From Clostridia bacterium (GTDB lineage: Bacteria > Bacillota > Clostridia > Christensenellales > CAG-1252), in assembly GCA_017394805.1 (NCBI GenBank), contig JAFPXC010000013.1, positions 118,377-182,376 on the forward strand: a DNA stretch of 64,000 bases, written 5' to 3'. Both the position numbers and the translations under genes were made by a program. Below the pieces are notes generated by a model. It was not told the origin of the DNA. It worked only from the letters and a program-made list of their open reading frames with translations, and made no database searches. Shown in pieces: positions 8,684 to 17,582 of this stretch (its first letter is position 1; the number at the start of each line of letters is the position of its first letter).

Positions 8684-10087
8684 ATGCGCGTCAAAGATAT
8701 GGATATGACTAAGGGCGGTCTGTTCGGCAAGATAGCGGCGGTGGCTCTGCCGCTGGCGTTGTCGGGCATTTTGCAACTCGTCTTCAACGCGGCGGATCTC
8801 GTCGTCATCGGCAAGTATTCCGAGACGAGCACGGTGTCGTTGGCGGCGGTCAGTTCCAACACGGCGCTCATCGGTCTCATCATCAACGTGGCCATTGGGC
8901 TGTCCTTGGGCGCCAACGTGGCGTTGGGGCAGGCCATCGGTCGAGGGGACAAAGAAGGCGCGCACCGTGCTTTGCATACCGCCATGCTCTTGTCCGTGGT
9001 GTGCGGGTTGGCCACCGCAGCCATAGGCTGCGCGATGGCGCGGCTTTTCCTCGAGTGGATGCAGACGGACGCCACGGTCATCGACAAGGCCACGACGTAT
9101 CTGCGCATCTACTTTGCGGGTGCGCCCGCCAATATCGTCTTCAATTTCGGCGTGTCCGTGTTGCGGACCAAGGGCGACACCACCCGCCCGCTGTTGTATT
9201 TGGCTGCCGCGGGGCTACTGAACGTGGGGCTCAATATGGTCTTGGTCATCTACGCCAAGATGGACGTCGCGGGCGTGGCGCTCGCCACCATCGTCTCCCA
9301 ATATATCAGTTGCGCTTTGACCGTCGCCGCCCTCGTTAGGGAGAAAGGCTATTGCCGCCTCGTTCTCAAGGATCTGCGCTTCTACAAGCGCGAATTGATA
9401 CAAATCGTCAAGGTGGGGCTTCCCTCGGGCATATTGAGTTCTTTTTTCTCCATCGCCAACGTGCTTATCCAGTCCAACGTCAACACCTACGGCGCCGCGC
9501 TCATCGCGGGTTCGGCCACCGGCAACAGTCTGGAAGGCTTCATCATCGTCAGCATGAACTCGGTCGGCAACGCGTCCGTCACCTTTTCGGGGCAGAACTT
9601 CGGCGCGCGGCGCTTCGACCGCATACAGCGCACCGTCGGCATCTGCGTGGGGTTGGAGTGCTTGGTGTGCGGGTTGGGCGCGGCACTCTTTTTGGGATTC
9701 GGCCGCTTTTTCCTGGGGCTGTACACCAACGATCCCATGGTCGTCGTCTACGCCTACAACCGTTTGTGGGTTACCTTGCCCCTCTATTTCGTGTGCGGCA
9801 CGGCCGAGGTGTTCGCGGGCGGTATGCGCGGTATGGGTCACGCCGTCAAGCCGATGATGTCCAACCTCTTCTGTATATGTGTTTTCCGCGTGATATGGGT
9901 CAATACGATTTGCCAAATCTACCACGTGCCCGAGTTGCTCTATTTGTCCTGGCCCTTGAGCTGGCTCATCAACGTGGTTTCGTCGGGCGTTCTCTACGGC
10001 TACACCCTCTACCGCGAACGCACGCATGAATCCCCCGTCGAACCCGCGGACGAATCCCCCGTCGAGGGCGCGCCCGTCGTAGCGTAA
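8684..10087 (+). CDS. MATE family multidrug/toxin efflux transporter
   Basis: A roughly 467-residue, 12-helix protein with the two-bundle MatE layout: first half from GKIAAVALPLALSGILQLVFNAADLVVIGKYS, second half from LIQIVKVGLPSG. Such carriers export cationic drugs or metabolites using Na+ or H+ gradients across the inner membrane. In-frame ATGs occur at 8669, 8684 and 8699. 8684 is preferred because the promoter predicts transcription starting at about 8669, and AAGAG lies 7 nt before 8684. The gene is monocistronic. The substrate cannot be inferred. Confidence 0.88.
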   Translation: MRVKDMDMTKGGLFGKIAAVALPLALSGILQLVFNAADLVVIGKYSETSTVSLAAVSSNTALIGLIINVAIGLSLGANVALGQAIGRGDKEGAHRALHTAMLLSVVCGLATAAIGCAMARLFLEWMQTDATVIDKATTYLRIYFAGAPANIVFNFGVSVLRTKGDTTRPLLYLAAAGLLNVGLNMVLVIYAKMDVAGVALATIVSQYISCALTVAALVREKGYCRLVLKDLRFYKRELIQIVKVGLPSGILSSFFSIANVLIQSNVNTYGAALIAGSATGNSLEGFIIVSMNSVGNASVTFSGQNFGARRFDRIQRTVGICVGLECLVCGLGAALFLGFGRFFLGLYTNDPMVVVYAYNRLWVTLPLYFVCGTAEVFAGGMRGMGHAVKPMMSNLFCICVFRVIWVNTICQIYHVPELLYLSWPLSWLINVVSSGVLYGYTLYRERTHESPVEPADESPVEGAPVVA

Positions 10088-10143
10088 AACGCCCGTGCAA
10101 TGCGCGCGGTTATTATTATTCTAAATAAACTCGGAGTAAAAAA

Positions 10144-11130
10144 TTATTGTAAATCGTCCAATGGGAGCAATTTGACGTCGAAGGTGGCGTCATCGTATAT
10201 CTCGATGATCGTGCCGCCGCGTTGGGTGTGTTTTTCGAGCATATGCGGGTAGGCGAAGTAGTCTATGCTCATGCCGTACGTCATACGGATACCCCGATAG
10301 GTGGCGGACAGCGTATTGAGGTGGTCGTGGCCGAAGAACATACCCTTGCAACTGCCCAACTTGACCATTTCGGCGAAGAACGTGCCTTCCAGCGTTTTGG
10401 GGTAGCCGAAGTAGTTGTCCTTCTCTTGCACGAAGCCGAGATGATAGGTGGCATCGTCCGTTTCTCCGCGATAGATATGATCCCACGCCGTTTTGATTTC
10501 TTTGGGCGGAATGTGGAAAAATGCCAAAGAGGGCAGGGGGCGTTCGACGTCCTCGGACATATCTTTGATGGTCTTGACGTACCAATCCACTTGGTCTTGG
10601 TGAATAATATCGAATCCCGAGAAAAAACTCTTGCCGACGTAGGCGTTGCTGTCAACGAACATCAACGCGAGTATATCTTTGCCGTCTTCCCCTTTGAGCG
10701 GAATGCAGTAGTTGCCGCACCCCGTCAGCCCCGCCTCGCCTTTGGCGAAGTAGCAGTCGGGCCGGGAGATCATATAGTCGGCAAGTTGTTCCTTTTGGTA
10801 GCGTGCGTGCGGCTCGGTGTCGTGATTGCCGAACACGGCGCACCAAGGCAGGTGATACTTGGCCAACAGATCGCCTACCATGCGGAAGGGTTTGAGATTG
10901 TCGTGCGAGCCGCCCAAGGTCACGAAAGGATACCCAACGTCCCCCGTTATCACGCAAAAATCGGCCTCGGCCGCACGTACGATTTTCTCCACGGCAGAGA
11001 GGGCCAATTTGTCGTTGCGGCGGCACAACAGACCGCACCCCAGGTGGATGTCGGTCAGTTGCAGAATGCGCAGGGGTTTGCCTCTTTCCTTGTAAATGAC
11101 GGCGCCGCCGTCCGTGCGTTCTATTCTCAT
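10144..11130 (-). CDS. Calcineurin-like metallophosphoesterase
   Basis: 328 residues with all family metal-ligand motifs in order: DIH (27-29), GDVGYP (about 63), GNHDTE (about 101), an FFHIP His, and GHDHLN near 267. It has no signal peptide, so it is cytosolic. It begins 1 nt after the stop of the GPH symporter gene on the same strand, hence one operon. It resembles the membrane-anchored phosphoesterase at 13105-14583, sharing TYGMSxDYxAY, QRG and FFHIP. The substrate is unknown; candidates are phosphodiesters or a phosphorylated form of the transported compound. Confidence 0.85.
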   Translation of the reverse strand: MRIERTDGGAVIYKERGKPLRILQLTDIHLGCGLLCRRNDKLALSAVEKIVRAAEADFCVITGDVGYPFVTLGGSHDNLKPFRMVGDLLAKYHLPWCAVFGNHDTEPHARYQKEQLADYMISRPDCYFAKGEAGLTGCGNYCIPLKGEDGKDILALMFVDSNAYVGKSFFSGFDIIHQDQVDWYVKTIKDMSEDVERPLPSLAFFHIPPKEIKTAWDHIYRGETDDATYHLGFVQEKDNYFGYPKTLEGTFFAEMVKLGSCKGMFFGHDHLNTLSATYRGIRMTYGMSIDYFAYPHMLEKHTQRGGTIIEIYDDATFDVKLLPLDDLQ

Positions 11131-11131
11131 A

Positions 11132-12946
11132 TCAGTCCTTTTTGTCCTCGCTCGGCGTCGCGGGTTGCGCGGCGTCCCACGCGGCCTTGGCTTCGGCTAT
11201 CATCTTAGCGTCCGCGTCCGCGTCGTATTTGCCGTAATGGCGTTCGATGAGGGCGACGCGCTCGGCTTTTTCTTCCTCGGTGAGGCTGTCGAATCTACCT
11301 TCTTTCACCGCGTCCGTAAAGAAGCGTATGCGCGTCAACACCGCGTTGTTGAGTTTGAAGCGGAAAGAGGAGAACATGGCCAACGCGATGAGCACGGCTA
11401 TGGACACGCCCATCAGCACGCGTATGGTCGTCAGCACCGCGCCGATTCGTTCGCCCACCGCCGCGGCGGAGAAGTTTTCGGCCTTGATGGAGAGTTGCCC
11501 CGAATGGGACAATTCCTGCGCTTTGGCGGTGATTTCCCCGTTGAATTGCATAAAGAAATCGCCGATGGTGGTGGATTTGGTGGCGGCGTAGGCCTCGGCC
11601 AAGGCCGACGTGCCGTCCTCTTTGACCAACGCTTCCGCGCCTTGCACGGCGGCGTTGTAGCCGTCGTATCCCACGCCCGTCAATATCCAGCCTATCATGC
11701 CCACGCCCAATGCGCCGCTTATCTTACGCGCAAAGGTCATCATACCGCTATACGTACCCGTGGGGTGTTCGCCCAATTTGAGTTCGGCCACGTCCAACGT
11801 GTCGGGGAAGTTCATCCAAGGTATCATCTGCGCGCCGCCGAAGCCGAAGCCCATCACGAAGGCGACCACGGGCACCAGCCACGAGGGGCACCACGAGGGA
11901 TCCATCACGGCGAAGAAGATGCCGCCCACGATGTAGAAGGGCAGGCCCATACGGAAGGCGAATCCCTTGCCTTTTTTGTCCATCATCACGCGCACCAAGG
12001 GGAAGCTCAGCACGGCCGCCACCGACATGGGCGCGACGATAAACAGGCTGCTGAACCGCATGGTCGTGAAGCCCAGATCCAGCACCGAGCCGCGCCACAC
12101 GTGCGAGGCGTAGTAAGCGGCCAGGGCGGACAGCATATCCATACAGGTAAAGGCGGTGACGTACATGGCGATATGCCACTTGTACGAGCGATTCTTATAG
12201 GGCTTGACGTAGCCCTCGATGAATTTTTTGAAGGAGAAGCGCTCTTTCTTTTCGTGCGGGGCGGGCTTGACGCGCTCTTTGACGAAGATAGAGCAGACGA
12301 CGAGGCCGCCGCCAAACAGACTGCCGAATACGACCGCCGTTAAGATCCAGAATTGCGTGGTGGTGAGGGTGCCTTTGTCCTGCAAGGCGTTCAGCAGAAT
12401 GAGGGGAACGATATAGGAGATACCGCTCGCCGCCGAGGTGAAGACCAATTTGACCGTGTTGGCGTTGTTGCGCTCGCGGAAAGAGGGCGAAATATCCGAC
12501 GCCATCGAGGTGTACGGCACTTGCGACACGGTGGAGCAGGTGCTCCAAAAGAGATAGAATACCAGCATCCACGCGATCATGCCCGCCTGGGACGTAATGC
12601 CCATACGGTGCAGGGGCGCGAACAAGAGGAACAGAGCCACCACGATGCACAAGCCGCCCACCAGCATATAGGGCTTGCGCCGCCCCCAACGTCCCCTGGT
12701 ATTGTCGGACAAAAAGCCCATCACGGGGTCGGTGACGGCGTCCCACAACTTCGCCAGCATCATGATGGTGCTGGCCGCCGCGGCGGTAATGCACAGCGTA
12801 TCCGTCATATATTTCAACAGGATACACGAAATCATGGCGACCGCGCCGCCGTCCATCAAGCCGCCCAAGCCGTAGGCGATCATCTCCCCTATCGGCACGC
12901 GGTCTTTGGGATCTACGTAGGGTTTCGGTTGTTTCTCTTTTTTCAC
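11132..12946 (-). CDS. GPH-family (glycoside-pentoside-hexuronide) cation symporter
   Basis: A roughly 604-residue carrier of the MFS/GPH group. It shows the family loop after helix two (KLWDAVTDPVMGFLSDNTRGRWGRRKPYMLVG spans the motif) and about 12 hydrophobic segments. A longer than usual C-terminal region contains a soluble stretch between late helices and a charged tail. The GTG at 12946 is taken as start because GAGG precedes it; the upstream ATG at 12991 lacks one. GPH carriers import glycosides or uronides with Na+ or H+. The downstream phosphoesterase is in the same operon. Confidence 0.85.
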   Translation of the reverse strand: MKKEKQPKPYVDPKDRVPIGEMIAYGLGGLMDGGAVAMISCILLKYMTDTLCITAAAASTIMMLAKLWDAVTDPVMGFLSDNTRGRWGRRKPYMLVGGLCIVVALFLLFAPLHRMGITSQAGMIAWMLVFYLFWSTCSTVSQVPYTSMASDISPSFRERNNANTVKLVFTSAASGISYIVPLILLNALQDKGTLTTTQFWILTAVVFGSLFGGGLVVCSIFVKERVKPAPHEKKERFSFKKFIEGYVKPYKNRSYKWHIAMYVTAFTCMDMLSALAAYYASHVWRGSVLDLGFTTMRFSSLFIVAPMSVAAVLSFPLVRVMMDKKGKGFAFRMGLPFYIVGGIFFAVMDPSWCPSWLVPVVAFVMGFGFGGAQMIPWMNFPDTLDVAELKLGEHPTGTYSGMMTFARKISGALGVGMIGWILTGVGYDGYNAAVQGAEALVKEDGTSALAEAYAATKSTTIGDFFMQFNGEITAKAQELSHSGQLSIKAENFSAAAVGERIGAVLTTIRVLMGVSIAVLIALAMFSSFRFKLNNAVLTRIRFFTDAVKEGRFDSLTEEEKAERVALIERHYGKYDADADAKMIAEAKAAWDAAQPATPSEDKKD

Positions 12947-13043
12947 TGGAATACCTCGCGTCCAAGTGCGTTGATATATATAATATATCACAATCCCTCT
13001 CCCGTTTCAAGGGGCAAATGGCGATTGCTTGGCGTTTGGCGAC

Positions 13044-13073
13044 AAAAAACCGTCGAGCGTGCGCTCGGCGGTT
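13044..13073 (-). terminator. Terminator of the second metallophosphoesterase gene
   Basis: On the minus strand AACCGCCGAGC pairs with GCTCGACGGTT (one G-U pair), followed by TTTT. The stem covers 13048-13073, just after the stop codon at 13105. Confidence 0.75.
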
Positions 13074-13104
13074 TCGTTTTGCTTCGTTTGTTGACGATAT
13101 ACGA

Positions 13105-14583
13105 TTACTCTTCGCTGCCTTTCACCTCGTAGTCCACGTTGAAGTCGGTGTAATAGTTGCGTTGTTGGCAATCGAAGGAGCCGTCCGGACGAACGACGAT
13201 AGCGGTGCAGCCGCGCTGGCTGTGCTGTTTGAAAATGCCCGCGTAGGCCAGGTAGTCCACGCTCATGCCGTAGGTCAGGCGCATGGTGTAGTCGTCTTTG
13301 GTGTAGCGCACCGAGAAGTTGTTGATATGGTCGTGGCCGCAGAACGCACCCTGCATGGCGTTGGCTTTGGCCGCCGCCCAGAACTTGCCCGCGAGGGCCT
13401 CGTTCTTGACGCCGCAGAACACGCCGTAGGTATTTTCGTCCGATTTGGCCAAGGGGTTCGCGGACGCGCCCGTGATCTCGTCGTTGTAGCCGTAGATATA
13501 TTCCACGTGTTCGCTGTTTGCCATCACTTCGCCTCTCACGCCCATTTTGCCGTTGGTCTCCACCAATTCGCCCCAGGCTTCGCGGTATTCGCGCAGAGGA
13601 ATGTGGAAGAAAGCGAGGTTTTTGATGGGTGCGTCTACGCCCTTCGCGGCGTTTTGCTGGCGCAACTTAGCCATCTCTTGCGTGTACCAGTCGATTTGGT
13701 TTTGATGGATATTGTCGTATTTCCACAGCGCGCCGAAGACGTCGCCGTCCGTATAACTGTGGCTGTCGAAGAGGACCAACGCTTGGGTGATGACGCCCGC
13801 CGAGTTTTTGACCTTGATGATATTGTTGCCGTAGCCGAAACTCTCGGCCTCGTCCTTATCGGCGATATCGTTGTTGGCCGAGAAGAGGCAATACTTGAAG
13901 TTTTGCTCGGCGTACCAATCGCAAATCTCTTGGCGCGTGTAGTAGCTATAGGCCTCGGTGTCGTGGTTGCCGAAGGCAAACGTCCAATATACGCCCAACG
14001 CTTCCATCTCGTTGGCAAACACCTTGGCGGGGTTGAGGTTGTTGAACGAACCCGACGAAAAGGGCACGGGGTAGGATATGTCGCCCGTGATGATGACGAG
14101 GTCGGGCGTGCTCTTGCGCACCATGGTGGCCACGGCGTTCATCGCCCACGGATCCTCGTCTTTGCTCAAAAATCCCGAGCCGATATGCACGTCCGTCAAC
14201 TGCAATACGTTGAGATCTCTGTCCGTTGTGAAGGTGTAGTATCCGTCCGCGTCCTTGGTGGGGACGAGTTGGTCGGCGTAGGCCACTTTTTCGAAGGACT
14301 TGGCCTGCTCGATAAGCGCCTTGGTCGTCACGACGTTCAAAATGGGAACGAGCGCGATGAGAAGGATAATCACCAAAGCGATTGAGCCGACCACGATGGC
14401 GGCGATGGCGCAACCGCGTTTGCGTTTTTTCTTGTTGCGGTTGGTGTGCTCCATAGGCTCTTTGTCCTCGATGGCGACGCCGGCGGCGGCTTGCTCTTGG
14501 ACGGGCTCTTGGACGGCCGTTTCCTCTTGGGCGGTCGCTTCCTCTTGGACGTTCGTGTCGTTCGTATTTTCCATATCGGTCAT
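13105..14583 (-). CDS. Membrane-anchored calcineurin-like metallophosphoesterase
   Basis: 492 residues: an acidic Glu/Gln-rich N-terminus, a KKKRKR patch, one transmembrane helix at about 58-82, then an extracytoplasmic phosphoesterase domain. Motifs in order are LTDVHIGSG, ITGDISYP, FGNHDTEAYS, FFHIPLREY and CGHDHINN. The charge pattern places the catalytic domain outside the membrane. The ATG at 14583 follows AAGGAGAGG; the in-frame start at 14670 has none. It is a paralogue of the cytosolic enzyme at 10144-11130 and lies upstream of the GPH symporter gene on the same strand, separated by a terminator. Confidence 0.85.
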   Translation of the reverse strand: MTDMENTNDTNVQEEATAQEETAVQEPVQEQAAAGVAIEDKEPMEHTNRNKKKRKRGCAIAAIVVGSIALVIILLIALVPILNVVTTKALIEQAKSFEKVAYADQLVPTKDADGYYTFTTDRDLNVLQLTDVHIGSGFLSKDEDPWAMNAVATMVRKSTPDLVIITGDISYPVPFSSGSFNNLNPAKVFANEMEALGVYWTFAFGNHDTEAYSYYTRQEICDWYAEQNFKYCLFSANNDIADKDEAESFGYGNNIIKVKNSAGVITQALVLFDSHSYTDGDVFGALWKYDNIHQNQIDWYTQEMAKLRQQNAAKGVDAPIKNLAFFHIPLREYREAWGELVETNGKMGVRGEVMANSEHVEYIYGYNDEITGASANPLAKSDENTYGVFCGVKNEALAGKFWAAAKANAMQGAFCGHDHINNFSVRYTKDDYTMRLTYGMSVDYLAYAGIFKQHSQRGCTAIVVRPDGSFDCQQRNYYTDFNVDYEVKGSEE

Positions 14584-14701
14584 AGACGTTACCTCTCCTT
14601 TTGAGAATACTATTATTATATAATCGTTTGGCGCGTTTGTCAATATCGCTTTTTCGCAAAAGTCGTGCATAACCTGCGGCTAAAGGGGCAACACTTTCGG
14701 T

Positions 14702-15157
14702 ATGAATTGTGTGATCGTTTGCGTGGGAACGGACAAAATATGCGGCGACAGTTTGGGCCCCATGGTGGGCAATCTCCTGCGCCATCGCTACGCGGTGCCT
14801 TGCCCCGTGTACGGGGTGGAGGGCCGCACGGTCAACGGTGCCAATCTCGAGCGGTACCGTCGGTTTTTGGACGCGCACTACGCGGGCGTGCCCGTCATCG
14901 CGGTGGACGCGGCGTTGGGCGAGGTCGACGAAGTGGGCAAAATCCGCTATCGCTTGGGCGGCGTGCAGGCGGGCTGTGCGTTGGGGCGCAAAAGCCCCGC
15001 CGTAGGGCAGTTGGCGGTGCTGGGCGTGGTGGGCGTCAAGGGCGAGGACGCCATCTCCACCTTGCTCGAGGTGCCCTTCGCCTTGGTGGAGCGGTTGGCC
15101 GAGGATATCGCCCGCCGGATAGCGACCGCGTTGGAGGACTTGCGGGCGGTATGTTGA
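14702..15157 (+). CDS. yyaC: YyaC-family (DUF1256) putative spore protease-like protein
   Basis: 151 residues. The start CVGTDKICGDSLGPMVG and the later VIAVDAALG and AVGQLAVLGVVGV match the YyaC/DUF1256 family, which is related to the germination protease group and restricted to endospore-forming Bacillota. Its presence suggests a spore-forming organism or a lineage that recently lost the trait. Its last 7 nt overlap the start of the DUF421 gene, so the two are translationally coupled. No obvious sporulation-sigma promoter was identified. Confidence 0.8.
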   Translation: MNCVIVCVGTDKICGDSLGPMVGNLLRHRYAVPCPVYGVEGRTVNGANLERYRRFLDAHYAGVPVIAVDAALGEVDEVGKIRYRLGGVQAGCALGRKSPAVGQLAVLGVVGVKGEDAISTLLEVPFALVERLAEDIARRIATALEDLRAVC

Positions 15158-15849
15158 CGGCGCTCGAAAAGGTGCTTATCTACAGCGTTGTCGGTTTCGC
15201 TTTCCTTTTCGTCATCGCCAAGATCCTCGGCAAGAAACAAATCGCCCAACTTGACTTTCTGGACTACACCATCGGCATCTCGTTGGGGTCCATCGCGGCG
15301 GATATGGCCTTCGACATCGAGCGGCCGATATGGTACTACCTCGTGGGCATGGCCGTGTTTGCGGTCTTGGATCTGCTGTGTAGCGTATTGGGGCGCAAAA
15401 ACAACTTTTTCAAGCGCGTTTTCGTGGGCAAGCCGCTCGTTTTGATAGAAGAGGGCCGCCTCAATTACCGCAATCTCAACAAGAGCAAACTGTCCCTCAA
15501 CGAATTTTTGTCCCTCTGCCGCGAAAAGGGCTATTTCAATCTGGACGATGTGGCCTATTGCATTTTCGAGACCAGCGGCAAGTTGTCCGTCTTGCCCAAA
15601 GCGGGCAGAGAAGCGGCCACGGCCTTGGACGTGGGCGCACGGCCCAAAGCCCCCGCCGCGCTCAGCAAGGACGTGGTGATGGACGGCAGGGTGATAGACG
15701 CGTGCTTGGCGCAGTTGGGCAAGGACGAGGCCTGGCTTCGGTCGAAACTCGGCGGCGTGGACGTCAAAGACGTCGCCATCGCCTACTACCTCGCCGAAAC
15801 GGACGAGGTGGTCGTGCACCCCAAGCACCTGCCGCAAAATGACGGGTAA
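15151..15849 (+). CDS. DUF421 (YetF/YrbG-type) membrane protein
   Basis: 232 residues: about three N-terminal transmembrane helices (LIYSVVGFAFLFVIAKILG, then DYTIGISLGSIAADMAF, then a third). A YetF-type soluble domain follows with the conserved pattern GKPLVLIEEGRLNYRNLNKSKLSLNEFLSLCREKGYFNLDDVAYCIFETSGKLSVLPK. In spore formers such proteins (SpoVA-associated or spore-related YetF types) are often linked to spore genes. That agrees with its 7-nt overlap with yyaC. The start is the ATG at 15151 inside the yyaC end. The molecular function is unknown. Confidence 0.85.
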   Translation: MLTALEKVLIYSVVGFAFLFVIAKILGKKQIAQLDFLDYTIGISLGSIAADMAFDIERPIWYYLVGMAVFAVLDLLCSVLGRKNNFFKRVFVGKPLVLIEEGRLNYRNLNKSKLSLNEFLSLCREKGYFNLDDVAYCIFETSGKLSVLPKAGREAATALDVGARPKAPAALSKDVVMDGRVIDACLAQLGKDEAWLRSKLGGVDVKDVAIAYYLAETDEVVVHPKHLPQNDG

Positions 15850-15975
15850 GTCGTCCGCAGCGCGTTTTCGGTGCGGCGCCGCTCCCACCCCGTCTTGCCG
15901 TCTGCGCAATTCGCCGAATCGCGTCCTTTTGCACCGTATTTTGAAACGATTATTTTAAGAACGAAACGAATATAT

Positions 15976-16005
15976 TAGACAAGACCGCCGTGCGTATGCT
16001 ATAAT
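15976..16005 (+). promoter_or_regulatory. Promoter of the GH53-like gene
   Basis: TAGACA (15976-15981) and TATAAT (16000-16005) with an 18-bp spacer, 29 bp before the ATG at 16034 and its AAGGA site. The rest of the 15850-16033 gap shows no gene. Confidence 0.6.
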
Positions 16006-16033
16006 CCGTCTATCAAAGCAAAGGATAAACGCT

Positions 16034-17467
16034 ATGCAACTCACCAAAAAAGCAAAAGCCTTAATTATAGCGGGTGCCGTCGTGTTGGCCGTGGTCATCA
16101 TATTGGTCAGCATTATGGGCGCGGCGGTCGCCAAGAGCAAGAAGGACCAGACGGTCGCTTCGGGCACTTTGTCTATGTTGGGCAACCTCATTCGCAACAA
16201 GAACAAGGTGGACTATCAGGTCTTCGACGACGCGGCCGAGTTCCCCGTGGAGAAATTCCGCGTGAGTATGTCGGCCATGAATCATTGGGAAAACGTCGAC
16301 GATTACGATTACGCCGACTACCAATACACCTACAAATATACCCTCAACGGAGAGGAGAAGGATGCGGGCGACCTCAAGGGGTTGCAGGAGATGTTCAACG
16401 CGTACGGCGCTACCGAAATGTACGTGCGCATCAACACCACGCGCCACTCGCCCCAGTCGGACGTCAACGACTTCTATCACGCCCGTATGCACTGCTTGGA
16501 CGAGTCGCTCAAAGCGTGCCAAGTGGCCGTTGAGTTGGGTATGCCCATCAACGTAGAGGTGGGGTGTTTCGCGGGGTACAGCGACGCGTTCGAGTCCCAA
16601 TATCCCGACTTTTCCGAATATACGGACGAGGAATTGGGCATCACCTATCCTCGCACGGCGGACGGTGTGCGTAAAGAATGGAAAGATATGACCATCGAGG
16701 AGATCTGCTTGGTGCTCAAAGGCTACGGCAAATTCCTCGCCACGCAGGTCAAGGCCGTGGGCGCCGACGTGGAATATTGGGATCTCGGCAACGAGACCAA
16801 CTACGGCTTCGGCGGCGTGATGATGCCTTTGAAGAGCGCGGTCAGCAAGGCCACGTCCAAGCAATTCTGGATCACCTATCTCAAAAAGAACTTCGGCGCG
16901 GATTGGCTCGCCAAGAATATCTGGTGCTACAACGGGCAAATGTTCGCGGCGCTCAAAGCGGGCATCGTCGAGGTCTATCCCGCGGCCAAGTTCTCCTCGC
17001 ATATCTCCACTGTCACCTGGGGCGCGGACTATACCGTCAAGTATTTCAAGACCCTTGCCGAAAACGGCTATATGGTCGACCAAGCGGGCATCAGCTACTA
17101 TCCCAACGCCACGGGCGTCATCTTGGACAAGATCGCCCAAATCAAGCAAATCGTGCTGGCCGTCAATCGTGAACTCCACGTCAACGTGATGTTGGCCGAA
17201 TACGGCTACGCCAACGAAACCGGCCTTGCCTCGGGCACCTTCGCCAGCTGGAACAATGAGGTGCACGGCTATAAGTTGACCGACGAAGACGGCGCCAAAT
17301 TCCTCAAGGAACTCATCACGTGGGGTAGGAAGAACGGTATGGCGGGCATTCGTCCCTGGGCGCCCGAGCTCGATTGGGCCAATCCCTGGTTCGATTTCGA
17401 CAATACCGCCAAAACGGCCACGGCCAAGCAGGTGCTGTTTGACGCGCTCAAAGAAGCGGTGCAATAA
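16034..17467 (+). CDS. Membrane-anchored GH53-like glycoside hydrolase (clan GH-A fold)
   Basis: 477 residues with an N-terminal helix (about 8-30) preceded by KKAKA, acting as signal anchor or uncleaved signal. A single TIM-barrel-like domain follows. YWDLGNETN supplies the likely acid/base Glu at about 254, and LAEYGYANE the likely nucleophile Glu at about 389. Both fit clan GH-A and resemble endo-beta-1,4-galactanases (GH53), which cleave pectic galactan side chains. Similarity is judged from motifs only; another GH-A family is possible. It has its own promoter and terminator. Confidence 0.65.
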   Translation: MQLTKKAKALIIAGAVVLAVVIILVSIMGAAVAKSKKDQTVASGTLSMLGNLIRNKNKVDYQVFDDAAEFPVEKFRVSMSAMNHWENVDDYDYADYQYTYKYTLNGEEKDAGDLKGLQEMFNAYGATEMYVRINTTRHSPQSDVNDFYHARMHCLDESLKACQVAVELGMPINVEVGCFAGYSDAFESQYPDFSEYTDEELGITYPRTADGVRKEWKDMTIEEICLVLKGYGKFLATQVKAVGADVEYWDLGNETNYGFGGVMMPLKSAVSKATSKQFWITYLKKNFGADWLAKNIWCYNGQMFAALKAGIVEVYPAAKFSSHISTVTWGADYTVKYFKTLAENGYMVDQAGISYYPNATGVILDKIAQIKQIVLAVNRELHVNVMLAEYGYANETGLASGTFASWNNEVHGYKLTDEDGAKFLKELITWGRKNGMAGIRPWAPELDWANPWFDFDNTAKTATAKQVLFDALKEAVQ

Positions 17468-17498
17468 GCCCACCCGGCCGAAAGGACGCATTTCATGC

Positions 17499-17539
17499 AA
17501 AAGGACGGACAAGAACGCGTTTCTTGCCCGTCCTTTTTT
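17499..17539 (+). terminator. Terminator of the GH53-like gene
   Basis: Two stacked stems, GGACGG/CCGTCC and CAAGAA/TTCTTG, with mismatched A/C between them, close around CGCG and are followed by TTTTTT (17533-17539). Confidence 0.85.
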
Positions 17540-17547
17540 CGTAGGTA

Positions 17548-17576
17548 TTGCGATTTTCACGCGGAAGTGGTATAAT
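17548..17576 (+). promoter_or_regulatory. Promoter of the CDF transporter gene
   Basis: TTGCGA (17548-17553), 17-bp spacer, TATAAT (17571-17576). The predicted transcript starts at about 17583, exactly on the ATG. No Shine-Dalgarno sequence is present. Confidence 0.6.
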
Positions 17577-17582
17577 ACGATT

